Source: Lepidodermella squamata
Taxonomy: Eukaryota; Gastrotricha
Assembly: GCA_047495785.1 (NCBI GenBank)
Contig: JBLDXI010000046.1
Location: 1 to 64,000 of the forward strand
Direction of reading: 5' to 3'
DNA: 64,000 nucleotides
Shown here: in pieces, positions 9,452 through 20,249 of the stretch
Layout of the letters: each line of letters opens with the position of its first letter
Position numbering within the stretch: the stretch's first letter is position 1
The notes under the pieces: generated by a model
Told to the model about the DNA's origin: nothing
The model's input: the letters and a program-made list of their open reading frames with translations, nothing else
Database searches by the model: none
Translations under genes and position numbers: made by a program

Positions 9452-12378
9452 CTATAGCCATTCGATGCCGTATTGGCATAGAGCAGCGAAGCAATCGTCC
9501 TTCATTTCGTCCCAATCAGCTATCTCGCCATTTTCATCCGGCATGAGGCACCGAAAATCTTGAACCCCGATCAAACCAGTCTAATGTTTGAAAAATTATC
9601 AAAAAATAAACAAAGCAATGCCAACAAAAAATTCTGTATAGTAAATGCAACACGTGTGGGGGGAAAAACGTGTTTACCTTTCACCAAGGTAAAACCATTA
9701 GCAGCATAAGAGTTAACTAGGTAAGATGCTTACAAGAAGCTTTGAGAATTTTCTATTCATTTTTATCAAATTATTTCAAAATTTAATTTGAATTTTTTGA
9801 AAGAAACAATTTTTTTACCTCTTTGTCCTTGGCTATAGCCGAGCATTTTTCGATGCCAACATTTGGAGCCGGTCGCCCTGGTAAAAATGGGAAATAATTA
9901 AGAGGGGTGCCGTCAAGCCACAGAAAAGCTGCCGCTATGCCGTCTTCATCGATGGGTGATTTGTAGCCATCAGGATGGCGCCTCAAACCGATCCAGTAGC
10001 CGTTATTCTCAAAGGTCATGAATTTGGGCTCGTTACGTAAGAGTTGGTACTCGGTAATCGAAGAAACAACTGCAAGTGATGAATTGAGGCACCTGAAAAA
10101 TTTGAAAAATTTAAAAATTTAAAATTTAAAAAAAATTCAAATTTCAAAAATTTAAAATTTTGAAATTTTGAAAAATTCAAATTCTTTAAAAATTTATTTC
10201 GATTTCATCTTCGGAAAATTTTTCTTACCTTGTTCCTATGTCTGGAATTTGTCGACATGCGACTTGAGCTTCCTCCCACGTGAACAGCCCCTCAACCGTG
10301 AAAAAGTGTTTACGAACATAACCCGGTATCGATACGATACTCTTCGCCTCAGGCGCGGAAGGCAGTAATAAAACCTTGCAAAAGTTCATTTCATCAATAA
10401 CCGACGGCACGAATTTCGGTATCGGCAGGTCGTAGGTTGTTGTCTGGCATAGCACGCCGGCTGTTCGGTTAGTGATGCATGACGAGGCGACGAGGCCACG
10501 TGACCTACTGACCATGCAGTTCAACGGGCCGAGTTTTGTGACTGAGTCTTCGTTGGGTAGAATTGCGTCTTTGAACTGGTCAAGGTCGATAGGGGTGCTG
10601 TCGATCCAGGTGAACGCTCTGTTGGGCGAGTCACGGTAAAGACCGGTCCAGAGTTGGCCGATCCAGTTATCGGTACCTTTGAACCCTGGCACTCCATCCC
10701 AATCTATAGAGCAAATTGACGGAATTTTAAGGTGGCAAAAATTAGAGTAAATAATAAACCGATGATGTCAAAGGGCTACTTTCAAATATTTTGTCGGTTT
10801 TTATACCAAAATAAAATTCAGAAAATTCTCTCTCGATCGAATACAGGGTTAATAATTGAAAAAATTATTTGAAAGAAATTCTGCGCGCACACTTAAATTT
10901 AAGCGCGTAAAATGTCCCCACACACAATTGACCCAGAAATTTTAGTGTGTGCGCGAAAGTTTTCCCCATTAATTTTTTCGCACAGCAACCCTATACTCGA
11001 TCGATAGAGAATTTTCTGAATTTTATTTTGGTATAAAAACCGACAGAATATTCAAAAATAGCCCTTTGACATTGTTCACTTTTCCAGGAAATATTGCAAT
11101 TTTCTAAATTTTACTGCTAAATTATAAAATTTTTAGAATTCTTTGAATACACCTTTTTTCCTTTGCAATTTCATTATTTTTATTAAAGAAACACGCGTTT
11201 ATTTTTTCATGATTATCAGCGTATTCATTTAATTCATTTTCTTACTTTTTTCTACCTAAGGATTTACTCGATCTTTGAAGGTTCGCTGTATGCGAATACG
11301 AAACCTGAATGGGATGAATTATATATCAAATTGAAGCTAGAGATCTGATCTATCTAGCTGTGAAATTAGAATACTGAATGCCATTTTGTTCTTGAAGGTA
11401 TTCAACGTTTTAGCCGACTGGTTGTTCGGAAAGTTTCTTCTGATTTTAGCTACAATTGTGTTTATTTTTCAACAAATAACTACTAAGGAACTATTTTATT
11501 ACTTAGTCTTCGCTAATTTCATCATTTCGTGATGAAACCAAAGCAATATTTGTGGAAACTACCTCAGCACCCGCGTAAGCTATTGCCCAAAATGCTACTA
11601 AAGCCAAATTCTTTGAGGTTCTATCGCTTCTACTCGAGATATCACCTTCGCCTGATTGTTCTAATCATTTTTGGGGAGGAGGGAGGGGCCTTATACCTAT
11701 AAAATATAAAAACTACCCAAGGAAAACATCTTAGCAGTTCATTCTACTTACTGCTTAGTTTCTGCAAAACAAATATTGATTTCGCCGATCTGATCGCATA
11801 TTTGAAAAGATTATATATCTAGCTTCAATTTGATATATAATTCATCCCATTCAGGTTCCGTATTCGCATACAGCGAACCTTCGAAGATCGAGTAAATCCT
11901 TAGGTAGAAAAAAGTAAGAAAATGAATTAAATGAATACGCTGATAATCATGAAAAAATAAACGCGTTTTTCTTTAATAAAAATAATGAAATTGCAAAGGA
12001 AAAAAGGTGTAGGTAAATTCGATTTAAATTGATTTTTTTAAACAATGTTTTGAGGTTAAAATTTTATTGCGAACCTATTTGTGACATAACAGCGTGGTAT
12101 TCGCTATTCGACCGGAAAACAGCCACCCTGGCGCCACCTTTTGACCGGCAAGCCGCCTTAGCCTCGTCCAGCGAGCTGACACTGGCCGCCAGGACGAAAT
12201 AGCAGTCGACAAATGACAAGTCATACGTCACCTTAGCAGCAACTTCCGCCTTAATCGGCAGCGTAGCCGGGTCTTTCCGCGCGAAAAAACTAGGCGTTGT
12301 AGTGTCATTCGATTCTTGGCACAGGGCCAATTTTACGAAAATTAGCTTAATAACTGCCGATAAAATGGCTGGAAGCAT
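9452..12378 (-). CDS. Secreted protein with two C-type lectin domains (paralogue)
   Basis: Four exons: 12378-12075, 10703-10229, 10092-9819, 9580-9452; 393 residues, all phases consistent (1, 2, 0). A signal peptide (MLPAILSAVIKLIFVKLALC) is followed by a Ser/Thr/Pro linker. Domain 1 has CYFVLA, EAKAACRSKGG, DNWIGQLWTGLY, FTWIDSTP and the closing Cys (LNCMV, LCQTT). Domain 2 has TWEEAQVACR, YWIGLRRHPDG, FLWLDGTP, and CSAIA / CFAALCQ. The first intron is 1.37 kb, far larger than the rest, because it contains two TIR elements. Exons 1-2 split the first lectin domain at the same place and phase as in the downstream gene (…I + D-W…). No clear EPN or QPD motif was found, so ligand type is unknown. 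Confidence 0.9.
10765..11072. mobile_element. 308-bp inverted-repeat element in lectin intron
   Basis: Arms of about 88 bases (10765-10854 and 10985-11072) are near-perfect inverted copies beginning ATGTCAAAGGGCTA. The short centre contains GCGCGCACAC-like and GTGTGTGCGCG stretches that also pair. No coding capacity. Target-site duplication is not evident. It is a MITE-like or fold-back element. Confidence 0.8.
11150..12009. mobile_element. 860-bp TIR element flanked by TA (Tc1/mariner-like MITE)
   Basis: Terminal inverted repeats of about 193 bases (11150-11342; 11815-12009) start CACCTTTTTTCCTTTGC and are flanked by TA on each side (11148-11149 and 12010-12011), the duplication typical of Tc1/mariner insertions. 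The interior has no transposase frame, so it is non-autonomous. It sits in the first intron of the minus-strand lectin gene and was spliced out with it. Confidence 0.85.
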
Positions 12379-13009
12379 TTTTCTTTGCCGGGAAAGAAAA
12401 ACGAATGTTTACGCCAAACCATCAGGTGTGTTGTTTACCTGGGGTTTTTTTCTCCTCTAATTCGCCGCTTAAACAAACACGAAAAGTGCGTTCGGATAAT
12501 CTCGGTTAATTGACATTTTTTATAGGTATCACATTTCACTCACGGTTTTGGGAAGGTGAAAAACTCTTGAAAATTTGTCATATTTTTTGCATCCTCCGAG
12601 TACCGAAATTATTACCCGGTTATTTACCCGTTCGGTTCATCAAGTGCAAATAATGGGGAATTTTAATTTCTGCGATTTTGTAAATTTTATTTTATTTTAT
12701 TTTGCCACGTTAAAAAAACGAATAATTTACTGTCGCAGCATTGAAAAGTGAAAAGACGCTTGAAAATAATTGAGAGGGTAAAAGCCTTTAATGGTAAAAT
12801 TTGTTAAGAGAAATGTTTTCTCTTACCTGTGTGTTATTTAAAACAAAGGAAACATGTTCAACGTGTTACACAGCATCTCACTGATAAGATGCGCAAAAAA
12901 GAGCGGCTGCTATTGTGTTGTATTGGCGCCAACTCGCTAAAATTTGCGCATTCTTGCATGACGTGAGAAAACGTTTGTCTCAAATTACGTATTTTTCGAC
13001 GAGGAAAAA
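12379..13009. other. Divergent promoter region
   Basis: The 631 bases separate the minus-strand lectin gene and the plus-strand galaxin-like gene, which are transcribed away from each other. It contains the perfect GATA site at 12880-12889 and no open frame of note, so both genes may share regulatory input. Confidence 0.55.
12880..12889 (+). promoter_or_regulatory. Perfect ACTGATAAGA GATA site
   Basis: This is an exact ten-base match to the extended intestinal GATA consensus known from nematodes. It is 121 bases upstream of the galaxin-like start and about 500 bases upstream of the divergent lectin gene. Function is inferred from the match only. Confidence 0.5.
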
Positions 13010-15776
13010 ATGAGAATATTTTTTCTTATACTAGGACCAATATTTCTAGTGGGCGGAGCATCAGCAATTTTTTACCACGGTAATTTGAAAATTAAGGAGG
13101 ATTTTTTATTTATTTTATTTTAATTTTTTAAAAGCAAATGATCCGTGTAATTTGATACCACAAGACCTACTTCGGTCCCAGCTCTGCTGTAATGGAACTG
13201 TTTACGCCGACCCGCCTTTCATTTATACTTGCTGCTATGATTTCGTGTGCTATCGAGTCAACAACATGCCAGTCAATGTTCGCTCTATTTTTTCAATTTG
13301 CGAATTTCAATTTTCAATTGGCATAATTATAAAAATTGATTAATGACCCCTATTCTTTCGAGTTTAAATCAATTATAATAATTGATTTAAACTCGAAAGA
13401 ATAGTCGAAAGAATAGTCGCTTGATTTTGCTTGATTTTGAAAAAATCCAAAAAAATTTAATTTTAATTTTTAATTTTTAAAAAATTTAAAAAATTTCAAA
13501 TCTTAATTTTTCTATTTTTTTTTATAAAATTTTTCTACTTTTTCATACAGCCTGAAATTCTTCATGCGATTAGCCGTTACGTTCCGGCAACGAAACCCGA
13601 GCTGGCTTCGGGTAGCAATGGCGCCCCGCCTGGGGTGCCTCCAACGCTGGGTGTCTACACGCCTCCCGACTACGACGCTTATCAACCTTCACGGCTGTTT
13701 CATCCAGTTTCAAACGAATTCATCTCGACTGATAATTCAACAGCGGAGAAACCGAAAGATTCAGTCACCCTGAAAATGGTTAATGCAACAACCATAGCTA
13801 CGACCTTAGCCGCCGGGTCAGGGTCCAGCACGCAACAGCCAACAACTCGGAAACACGTGATTGTTCATCATGTTAAATCGGCTGCAAGTATCGGAAATAG
13901 CAATGTGACCTTGAAAAATAACTCGGAGGTTAATTCTGGTTCGGGAGGATATCAAGCGTTGGACCAGGCGGGTCAAATCCAACTTCAGCAGCAACAGCAG
14001 CAGCAACAAATGGAGAGTGGCCCATACCAAGTGCCATTCGGGAATTTCAACCCATTTTCGATGCCACAGCAAAGCAATCCCCTCAATGTACGTTAAAAAT
14101 GTTACATAAATTCAGAAAAATATTCAGTAAAAGTTTTAAAAATTATCCAATATTTTTTAATTTGAATTTTTTGAACCTTTTAAAATTTCGAAAGTTCAAA
14201 ATCCTGAGATCAGAATTTGAGAGGTAATTTTTGGAATTTTTGTTTAATTTTTTATATTTTAATTTCAGTCCTATTACGTCCGGAACCAAGGTCCAGTTCA
14301 CCAATATTTCCTGCCGGTAAGTTAAAATCAGCTTTCTCATTGATTTTTTCGTTTGAAATTTCAATTTTAACAAATTTTTTTAGATGGGAAAGCAATTTTG
14401 GAATCCGATTCATTCGATGTTGCACAATTTTGCGTCGCAAGACATAGCTGGGCCAATACTCCAGCAAGCAGCTGGAGAAACCACGGAAATTCCCGAAAAT
14501 CATCCCCAATTGGGAACAACTAAATTGAACCCTCAATTCGCGAACGGATTTTTCCAACACGCGAATTTAATGCAATTTATTCAAAGCATGTTCCCGAAAG
14601 AGGTACCTATTGACGTAGCCGCGACCTCGACTACAACGGAAAAAACTGCCACTACGACTACTACTACCGCCGCGATTTCGACAACCACGAAAAGTTCGAA
14701 TAATGACCCGAATTTGTGTGATGGGATCAATTTAGGGTTGCTACAACAAGCTAACCCAAGTTTGGCCTGTTGTGCGAAAACGGTGATTTACGACTCGAGG
14801 CTGTATTCGTGTATCGAATCTACGACTGAGGGCAGCACAACTTCGACTACTGCATCGCCGAGATTGGTCAAAATTACAACGACAGCAGCGGGAAAATTGG
14901 AAAATTTAACTACTTCGACCTTGAAGCCACAAATCGAAATTGCTCAAATTTTATCCGAACCTATGGCTGGATTTTCGTCGAATTCTGTTAACGAAAACAT
15001 AGGAGAATCAAATGTTGGAAAAATTGCTGAGATGGAAATTGCCGCTGGTAGTGATGCTGATAATAGAAATAGCAGTAGCCCGACTGTCTCGTTGAATCCG
15101 GCGAGGAGATCGGCGAAAAATTCGGCGGCGGCGCAAATCACCAACAACAAATTACCGGCTGATTTTGTTCAACTAACTTGCGGAGTAAGAATTTTGAAAA
15201 TTAAAGCACCTAATTAAGTTTCAAAGTTCCAAAACATAAAACAAAATTTTGAAAATTTTGGAAAATTTAAAAATTCAATTTTGGTAATTTAAAAAAATTA
15301 TTTTTCAAAATTTAATTAATTTCAATTTTTTATCAATTAATTGATGATCCGTGGTATGAATTTTTTAAACATTTCAGTCGCTTGAATTTTAGGTTTAATT
15401 ATTATTGTCAAAAATGAGGTCATTTTTCAAGGTCATTCAGGCTGAATTTTAATGGGCATATGTTTGATTTATAGTGATTAATTTTAATTTTATACAGATC
15501 CATGAATATTACATTGACCCGTCGATATCGGTCAAATTTGCGTGCTGCGGCGATGCCGTGTTCGACGTGACAACCGAGCTCTGCGAACACGTCTGGGGTA
15601 TGTACTACGCCATGGCAGCGGTGCCCATCGACGAACAGGCCCAGCAACAGCAACAACAGCCAGGAAAAACAGCAGAGAAAAATGGCCAGCTGAAATCGCC
15701 GGCCCGTCTCGATTGCAGCGAGTTGAAGACTTACATCTTCGGAAGCCCAACAGCCGCTGCTAAATTTAGTTGCTGA
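13010..15776 (+). CDS. Galaxin-like Cys-rich secreted protein with Thr- and Gln-rich linkers
   Basis: Six exons: 13010-13079, 13135-13271 (or 13277, two in-frame donors), 13551-14087, 14269-14316, 14384-15184, 15498-15776; about 625 residues. It starts with a signal peptide (MRIFFLILGPIFLVGGASA). Three copies of a Cys unit are spread along it: CCNGTVY...YTCC (exon 2), ACCAKTVIYDSRLYSC (exon 5), and FACCGDAVFDVTTELC (exon 6). The CC-G-x(2,4)-(Y/F)-D-x-C pattern resembles galaxin repeats of animal extracellular matrices. Between them lie a Gln run (exon 3, about 13986-14010), a Thr/Ser-rich mucin-like stretch (14620-14700) and another Gln run near the C-terminus. It may be matrix or mucus-like. 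Exon 3 is Ser/Pro/Asn-rich and exon 4 only 16 codons. Confidence 0.75.
13350..13404. repeat. 55-bp perfect palindrome in intron 2 of the galaxin-like gene
   Basis: Two 27-base arms, starting CTATTCTTTCGAGTTTAAAT, are perfect inverted copies around one central base. An extra TCGAAAGAATAG copy follows directly. It would form a cruciform in DNA or a hairpin in the pre-mRNA. Confidence 0.9.
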
Positions 15777-16111
15777 AGAAAATCGATAAAATTTTCATCA
15801 CGAACATGTAACTGCTTTGTTGCTTATTATGTAAAATCTTTGAAAGATCATTTTTAATAAATAAAAAAATTGCGGAAAAATAATTGAACAAATCCACCTT
15901 AGAATAAAAAATTGTTCCATTTTTGCTAAAATATTAGATAAAAATGCAAAAGGTGAATTAATAAGAAATTTGTAATCGGTAATGTCCTTATCTCGCCGAA
16001 ATTTACGATAAAAGGAACAGCACTTCCTTATCAGTACAATGAGCACTAAAACCTTGGTTCAGCGGCCTTCTTTTATTTTTTTTTAATTTCCCTGAGTCAT
16101 CTGGAATAGTT
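15777..16111. other. Intergenic region with 3' end signals and GATA site
   Basis: AATAAATAAAA at about 15857 may terminate the upstream gene. A GATA site lies at 16026-16035. No open frame of interest. Confidence 0.5.
16026..16035 (-). promoter_or_regulatory. GATA-type site (ACTGATAAGG on minus strand)
   Basis: It lies 77 bases upstream of the ATG at 16112, a spacing close to that of the sites before 4230 and 7083. Confidence 0.45.
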
Positions 16112-16786
16112 ATGCCGAAAATCTTCATTTCCCTAATTTTTCTTTCAATTTTTATTGAAAATTCTGGTGCATGGTTGACGCCGAGTAATGGTGAAAATGA
16201 CGAAAATGAGGACGATTTTTTCGGACGAACAATCGACCCTTATGATACTTACCGGAATTACCCGGCGGAATTCCGCAATAAAAACCTGCCAACCCTGGTT
16301 CAAAGTTTAAACACGAACGAGGAGGCTAGTTTTCAATTCAAACGAATTTACACCGTGCCAGTCTTGCTGTTAATTGCCCTATTTGCTGGGCTATTAAAAT
16401 ATTTCCTGCGTATGGTCACAAATTCGGATAGGAGGTCATCGTCTAGCGGCAACGGCAATAATGCCAGCCTGCGTTTTGGTGACCCAGACGCGCGCGAGAG
16501 GCTGATTTATAACGATGACCCAGTTTTCGACCGGCGACAGCTTTTATTTGGCCATTTAGACGAAGCTCCGCCCCATTTTTCAACACTCGATTTCTCGAAT
16601 GAATCATCATCGCAACGTGGTGAAAATAATGCAGCAAGTCTGTCACGGAGTCTACCTGCTCCAATGCCGGAACACATTTTAGACAAACCGCCGACCTATG
16701 ACGAGGCTTTGCAGCAGATTTTGCCGCCATCACCTACAACTCAGCCTGGCACTAATAACAATCAGCAGCTTATTAGTGATCAATGA
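16112..16786 (+). CDS. Single-pass membrane protein with PPxY motif
   Basis: A single exon of 224 residues. Signal peptide (MPKIFISLIFLSIFIENSGAW), acidic Asp/Glu/Asn-rich ectodomain, a membrane segment near residues 90-108 (VPVLLLIALFAGLLKYFL), and a cytosolic tail with a Ser/Asn-rich part, EAPPHFSTL, and KPPTYDEAL close to the C-terminus. The PPTY is a canonical WW-domain ligand and the APPHF element aligns with APPAY/APPSY of the genes at 7083 and 4230, so this is probably a distant member of the same family. It may act as an adaptor for Nedd4-type ubiquitin ligases. Function is inferred only from the motif. Confidence 0.75.
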   Translation: MPKIFISLIFLSIFIENSGAWLTPSNGENDENEDDFFGRTIDPYDTYRNYPAEFRNKNLPTLVQSLNTNEEASFQFKRIYTVPVLLLIALFAGLLKYFLRMVTNSDRRSSSSGNGNNASLRFGDPDARERLIYNDDPVFDRRQLLFGHLDEAPPHFSTLDFSNESSSQRGENNAASLSRSLPAPMPEHILDKPPTYDEALQQILPPSPTTQPGTNNNQQLISDQ

Positions 16787-17317
16787 TCGAAGCACTCGTT
16801 TAAAAAAATCAATAATTTAACAGTATTTTTCATGATGGAAATAAAATATGGTCACATTTTTGAGACAATTTTTCAATTAATTTTTGAGGATTCGGCGGAA
16901 ATTTTAGGACATCGGGCTGAACTGAATGATGAAGCAATGATTTTTATAATATTTCGATTCATTTCAGTTGAATTATGGAACAAGCTTGAATTACCGGCGA
17001 TTTTATCGAAAAAATTGTCATATAAATTTGATTATTTTTTTGAGCTTCAAATCGTTGTTGTTGTGGTCGTCAGCTGAGCACGCGACTCAAAAAAGCGAGT
17101 AGGCTTTGATGAATGAAGAAAAATCGCACGATTTATTCCTGCTTTTTTTCGTTCTTTTGAACAACATTATCGATCTTATCAATTTCTTATCCATGCGAAT
17201 TCTCTACGCAGGAAATTTTGTTCAGCCGAATGATCGAGTTTGAAAGACTAGAGGCTAATAATAAAAGATCATTGAATCTTTTTGAACCTTTCTTGATGCT
17301 GGTTCTTTTTGTTAGGA
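16787..17317. other. Intergenic region before tandem type I membrane genes
   Basis: It contains a short unlikely open frame (16832-17077), a TTGATAAGA GATA site on the minus strand (17174-17182), and a T-rich tract ending in TAG directly before the next ATG, like a cis- or trans-splice acceptor. Confidence 0.45.
17174..17182 (-). promoter_or_regulatory. GATA-type site (TTGATAAGA on minus strand)
   Basis: It lies 136 bases upstream of the ATG at 17318. It matches the GATA core found upstream of neighbouring genes. Confidence 0.35.
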
Positions 17318-18593
17318 ATGGCGCCATTTTACGTAATTCTACTTCTAATTTCACTGTTTATTGCTTCGAGTGCTTCGAAATCAGGCGGAGTTACCGTTTA
17401 CTACAAAGCTTTTATGAGATCTAAATTCTGTGAAGCGGATCTTTCAACGCTGGAAATCTACGCCAGCTTGGAGAAAGCAGTTCATTGGCACGACGAAACA
17501 CCTACCTGGGACATGGCAGTTTGCACGGAATCAATCGACGGCGATCACCGTACGAAATGGCCATCACCGAGGATTGACCTCAAGTGCTCAATTCCTGGCT
17601 GTAACGTGACGTTACCTCTGAATTCAGACCTGGAAGAAGAGCAGCGTTTCTTGGACAAAAATTGCCCTCGAAATGGCCCGATTTACTTCGGAGATTTCAT
17701 GAAGAAATTCCAGTCGGAATCTGATAAAATCTTTTCCAGAATCTTCTACGAAGGAAATGTTCAACAAAGCTTGATTATCGTACGCAACCAAAGCTTGGAA
17801 TGGGTTGGATTACTTGTCGAAGATGATCCTGGCTTCGCGCATTGCTACGGCGAGGAGACCTTTGAACTGTTCGAAGATCGGAAGCTATTACCTTTGGCTA
17901 AGATGGAGGAAATCGATCCAGATGATTATTCATCGGTGGTTTACTTCATCATGCGTATGCTGGACGCATTCGAAGATCTCTATTGTGAGTTTTTGACCTA
18001 GTTTCAGACAATCGATTATCTGTACCATTTTTTCAGCTATCGATCGGCATGAAATCAACGTGAAGTTGGCGCAGGATTCCAAAGCTCGAAATGACCTTCT
18101 GGTTATGATGGAATACTACTCCCCAGCTTCAATTATTACGACCTTCGCTGTTCTGATTATTCTTCTCGCGGTGATCATCACGATTCCTCTAAGCTGTATC
18201 GTGCTTTCAATCCTTTTGCCTTGCCGTGATCCTGAGTGGAGAGCTTATTGTTGCTACTTCTTTTGCTGCAAAGAGACTCGTGCCACCGAAATCCGAACTG
18301 CTTCTCGAATGGTCGATACAGAAAATGGGCAAGATATCAGATGTCTCAAGGTTGGATCTGAAAATGGAGGCAATGGAAGAATCAAATCCATTTACCCGGG
18401 AATTCCACGGCAGGAAATGGAACTTATCCAAGCCATTACCGCAAGTATCAATGCTCGTTTCTCGGCATCTCAAGCTGGAAAAGATTCAGATGGCTATGGA
18501 CAAGCTAACATAGGGCTGCCTAGTGCTCCTCCGATGGAAGTTGCCGCTCTTCAAGCTGATTCCTTATCGCCGTATGCAACTGCAATGCTTTAA
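17318..18593 (+). CDS. Type I membrane protein, orphan family, first of tandem pair
   Basis: Two exons: 17318-17984 and 18037-18593, joined in phase 1; 407 residues. The ATG at 17318 is chosen because a signal peptide (APFYVILLLISLFIASS) follows it directly and a TTTTGTTAG acceptor-like site precedes it by two bases. The ectodomain of about 240 residues has paired Cys (LKCSIPGCNVTLPL) and an N-x-S site. The membrane segment follows the intron (IITTFAVLIILLAVIITIPL), then a Cys-rich juxtamembrane stretch and a basic/acidic tail ending in a Pro-rich SAPPMEVAAL. The next gene has the same order, the LxCSxPxC pattern and the same intron phase before the membrane segment. Family not recognised; cell-surface role inferred. 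Confidence 0.8.
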
Positions 18594-18748
18594 AGCTTTT
18601 TTGATCTGAACCTTGTCTCAATGTCCGTAGATCAAGGGAATTCAAATGTCCCTTTCAGTATGAATCTTCCAATGATGAAAGATGAATGCTGATCTATTGC
18701 AAGTGATTGAATTTCAATTTTTATGCTTTAGTAGTTTACTCCTTCAAA

Positions 18749-20249
18749 ATGATTAATTTGATAACATTGTTCCTGATTTTGGGGGTGCTGGAGTCAATCT
18801 CGAGTGGCGAGATCAAAATCTACTTTCGAGGTTCTGCCTTGGCTGAAAGTTGCACCGGCAAGTTGGGGCTTTTCAGCATTTCCGCAAGCCAGAAAGATTC
18901 TGGTCGAAATTTGATTAAAAGGCATAACGGCAATTTCAAGCAGCGAGTATCAATCTGCTCAGGTTATGTTGCTGAAAGCACTGGCGTAAACTCCGAGCTT
19001 CGATGGGACGTGCCACCAATTTTGCTGAACTGCTCCCTTCCGAGTTGCCCGAATTACTTCAATTTTTCACCCCGAAAGTTGATGCCTCGAAAGTGCGACT
19101 TCCAAGGCCAGCGAGATAGATCCGGCGATTTTTTTACTGAGAAATTTGGTTTTCACCATCTCATCTACCAAGTTGGCTCTGACGGATCGGGACATGCGTT
19201 TAACCTCAATATTTTTGAATATGCTGACCTTGCTGAATTTGAGGATCCTTTGTTTCAACATAGCGATGTGGTTCAATGTTACGGCGAACTGGTTCTCAAA
19301 ACAACAGGTAGGCGGCTGCATGGCCGTGTGGATAAAAAGACGACAATAAAGCTCATAAGCTCAGGCGTTGACTCGGACGAGGCGAACATCAATGTGCGGA
19401 GAAATCGAGGCGAATCTGAGACAACCATAGAGAACATAGTGATCTCATCTACGTTCTCTATGGAGAGAACTAATATTTCGATTTCCGAGCTCCCGTGGCA
19501 CATTCGAACCTCAAAAGTTATCCTTGATCGATTGGAGAAGTACTTTAGTGAGTTCTTATTCCTTTTTAAGAAAAGAACAATTCAAAAAATTTAAGACGGA
19601 TTTTTTAGCTTTAATTTCCCGGGTTCGGCTTCAATTTACTTATTTTGTTTAATTGTTCGCAGCTGGTAAGGAGATCGAGCCTGATTTAAGCTCATGGGGT
19701 TCGACTGTTATGAGCTACGGCGTAGAAGCTCACTTTGCTTTCGCAATGGGATGTCTCGTGGTGTTATGCGTTATCTTATGCCTTCCAATTTGCTTTATGG
19801 CCTGTTGTTGCCCGCAACATCTCAAAACTCGACGCCGTTCTCGAAAAACTATGCGATCCATCCGAACTGGTGTGAGACTTGGCAAAATGCTTGGCAGCTT
19901 GGTAGGTGGTGACGATTTCATGGATTCCGATGATGACGATAGTGACGACTCAGATTCCGGATCATCCGACAGCTCTTCATCTTCGGAAGAGGACGAGAAC
20001 GTCGCTACGACTTCTTTCACGGTCCATTCTCGCGGGAAGAAGCGAAGAGGAAATAAGCGGTGGAGGGCTCATCATGGCTATCCAGCTTACAATCCAGCAG
20101 CGATGTACCCGTCTTACCCTCATCCTCAAGGTCCGATCTTCTCGACTATGGTGGCCCCGTCTGCTCCTATCGCACCAATTACTACACTGCCTCAGTATCA
20201 ACATGACACTAGCTATATTCAAGCTCCTTACCAGCCTGGTCCGATTTAA
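18749..20249 (+). CDS. Type I membrane protein, orphan family, second of tandem pair
   Basis: Two exons: 18749-19547 and 19663-20249, joined in phase 1; 461 residues. It starts at 18749 with a signal peptide (MINLITLFLILGVLES); TATGCTTTAG about 20 bases upstream resembles an acceptor. The ectodomain has IKIYFRGSALAESC and LLNCSLPSCPNYF, matching the upstream gene (VTVYYKAF..C, LKCSIPGC). A membrane segment (AFAMGCLVVLCVILCLPICF) leads to a CCC-P stretch, a basic region, a very acidic Asp/Ser tract (about 19918-19995), then a Pro/Tyr-rich end (YPSYPHP, APSAPIAP). The acidic tract may be a kinase substrate or bind cations. Paralogue of 17318-18593 by tandem duplication; function unknown. Confidence 0.8.

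Noticed and set aside
16832-17077. 81-codon open frame after the PPxY gene
   Set aside because: Low-complexity Ile/Phe-rich product with no motif; the region looks like a spacer with a GATA site.
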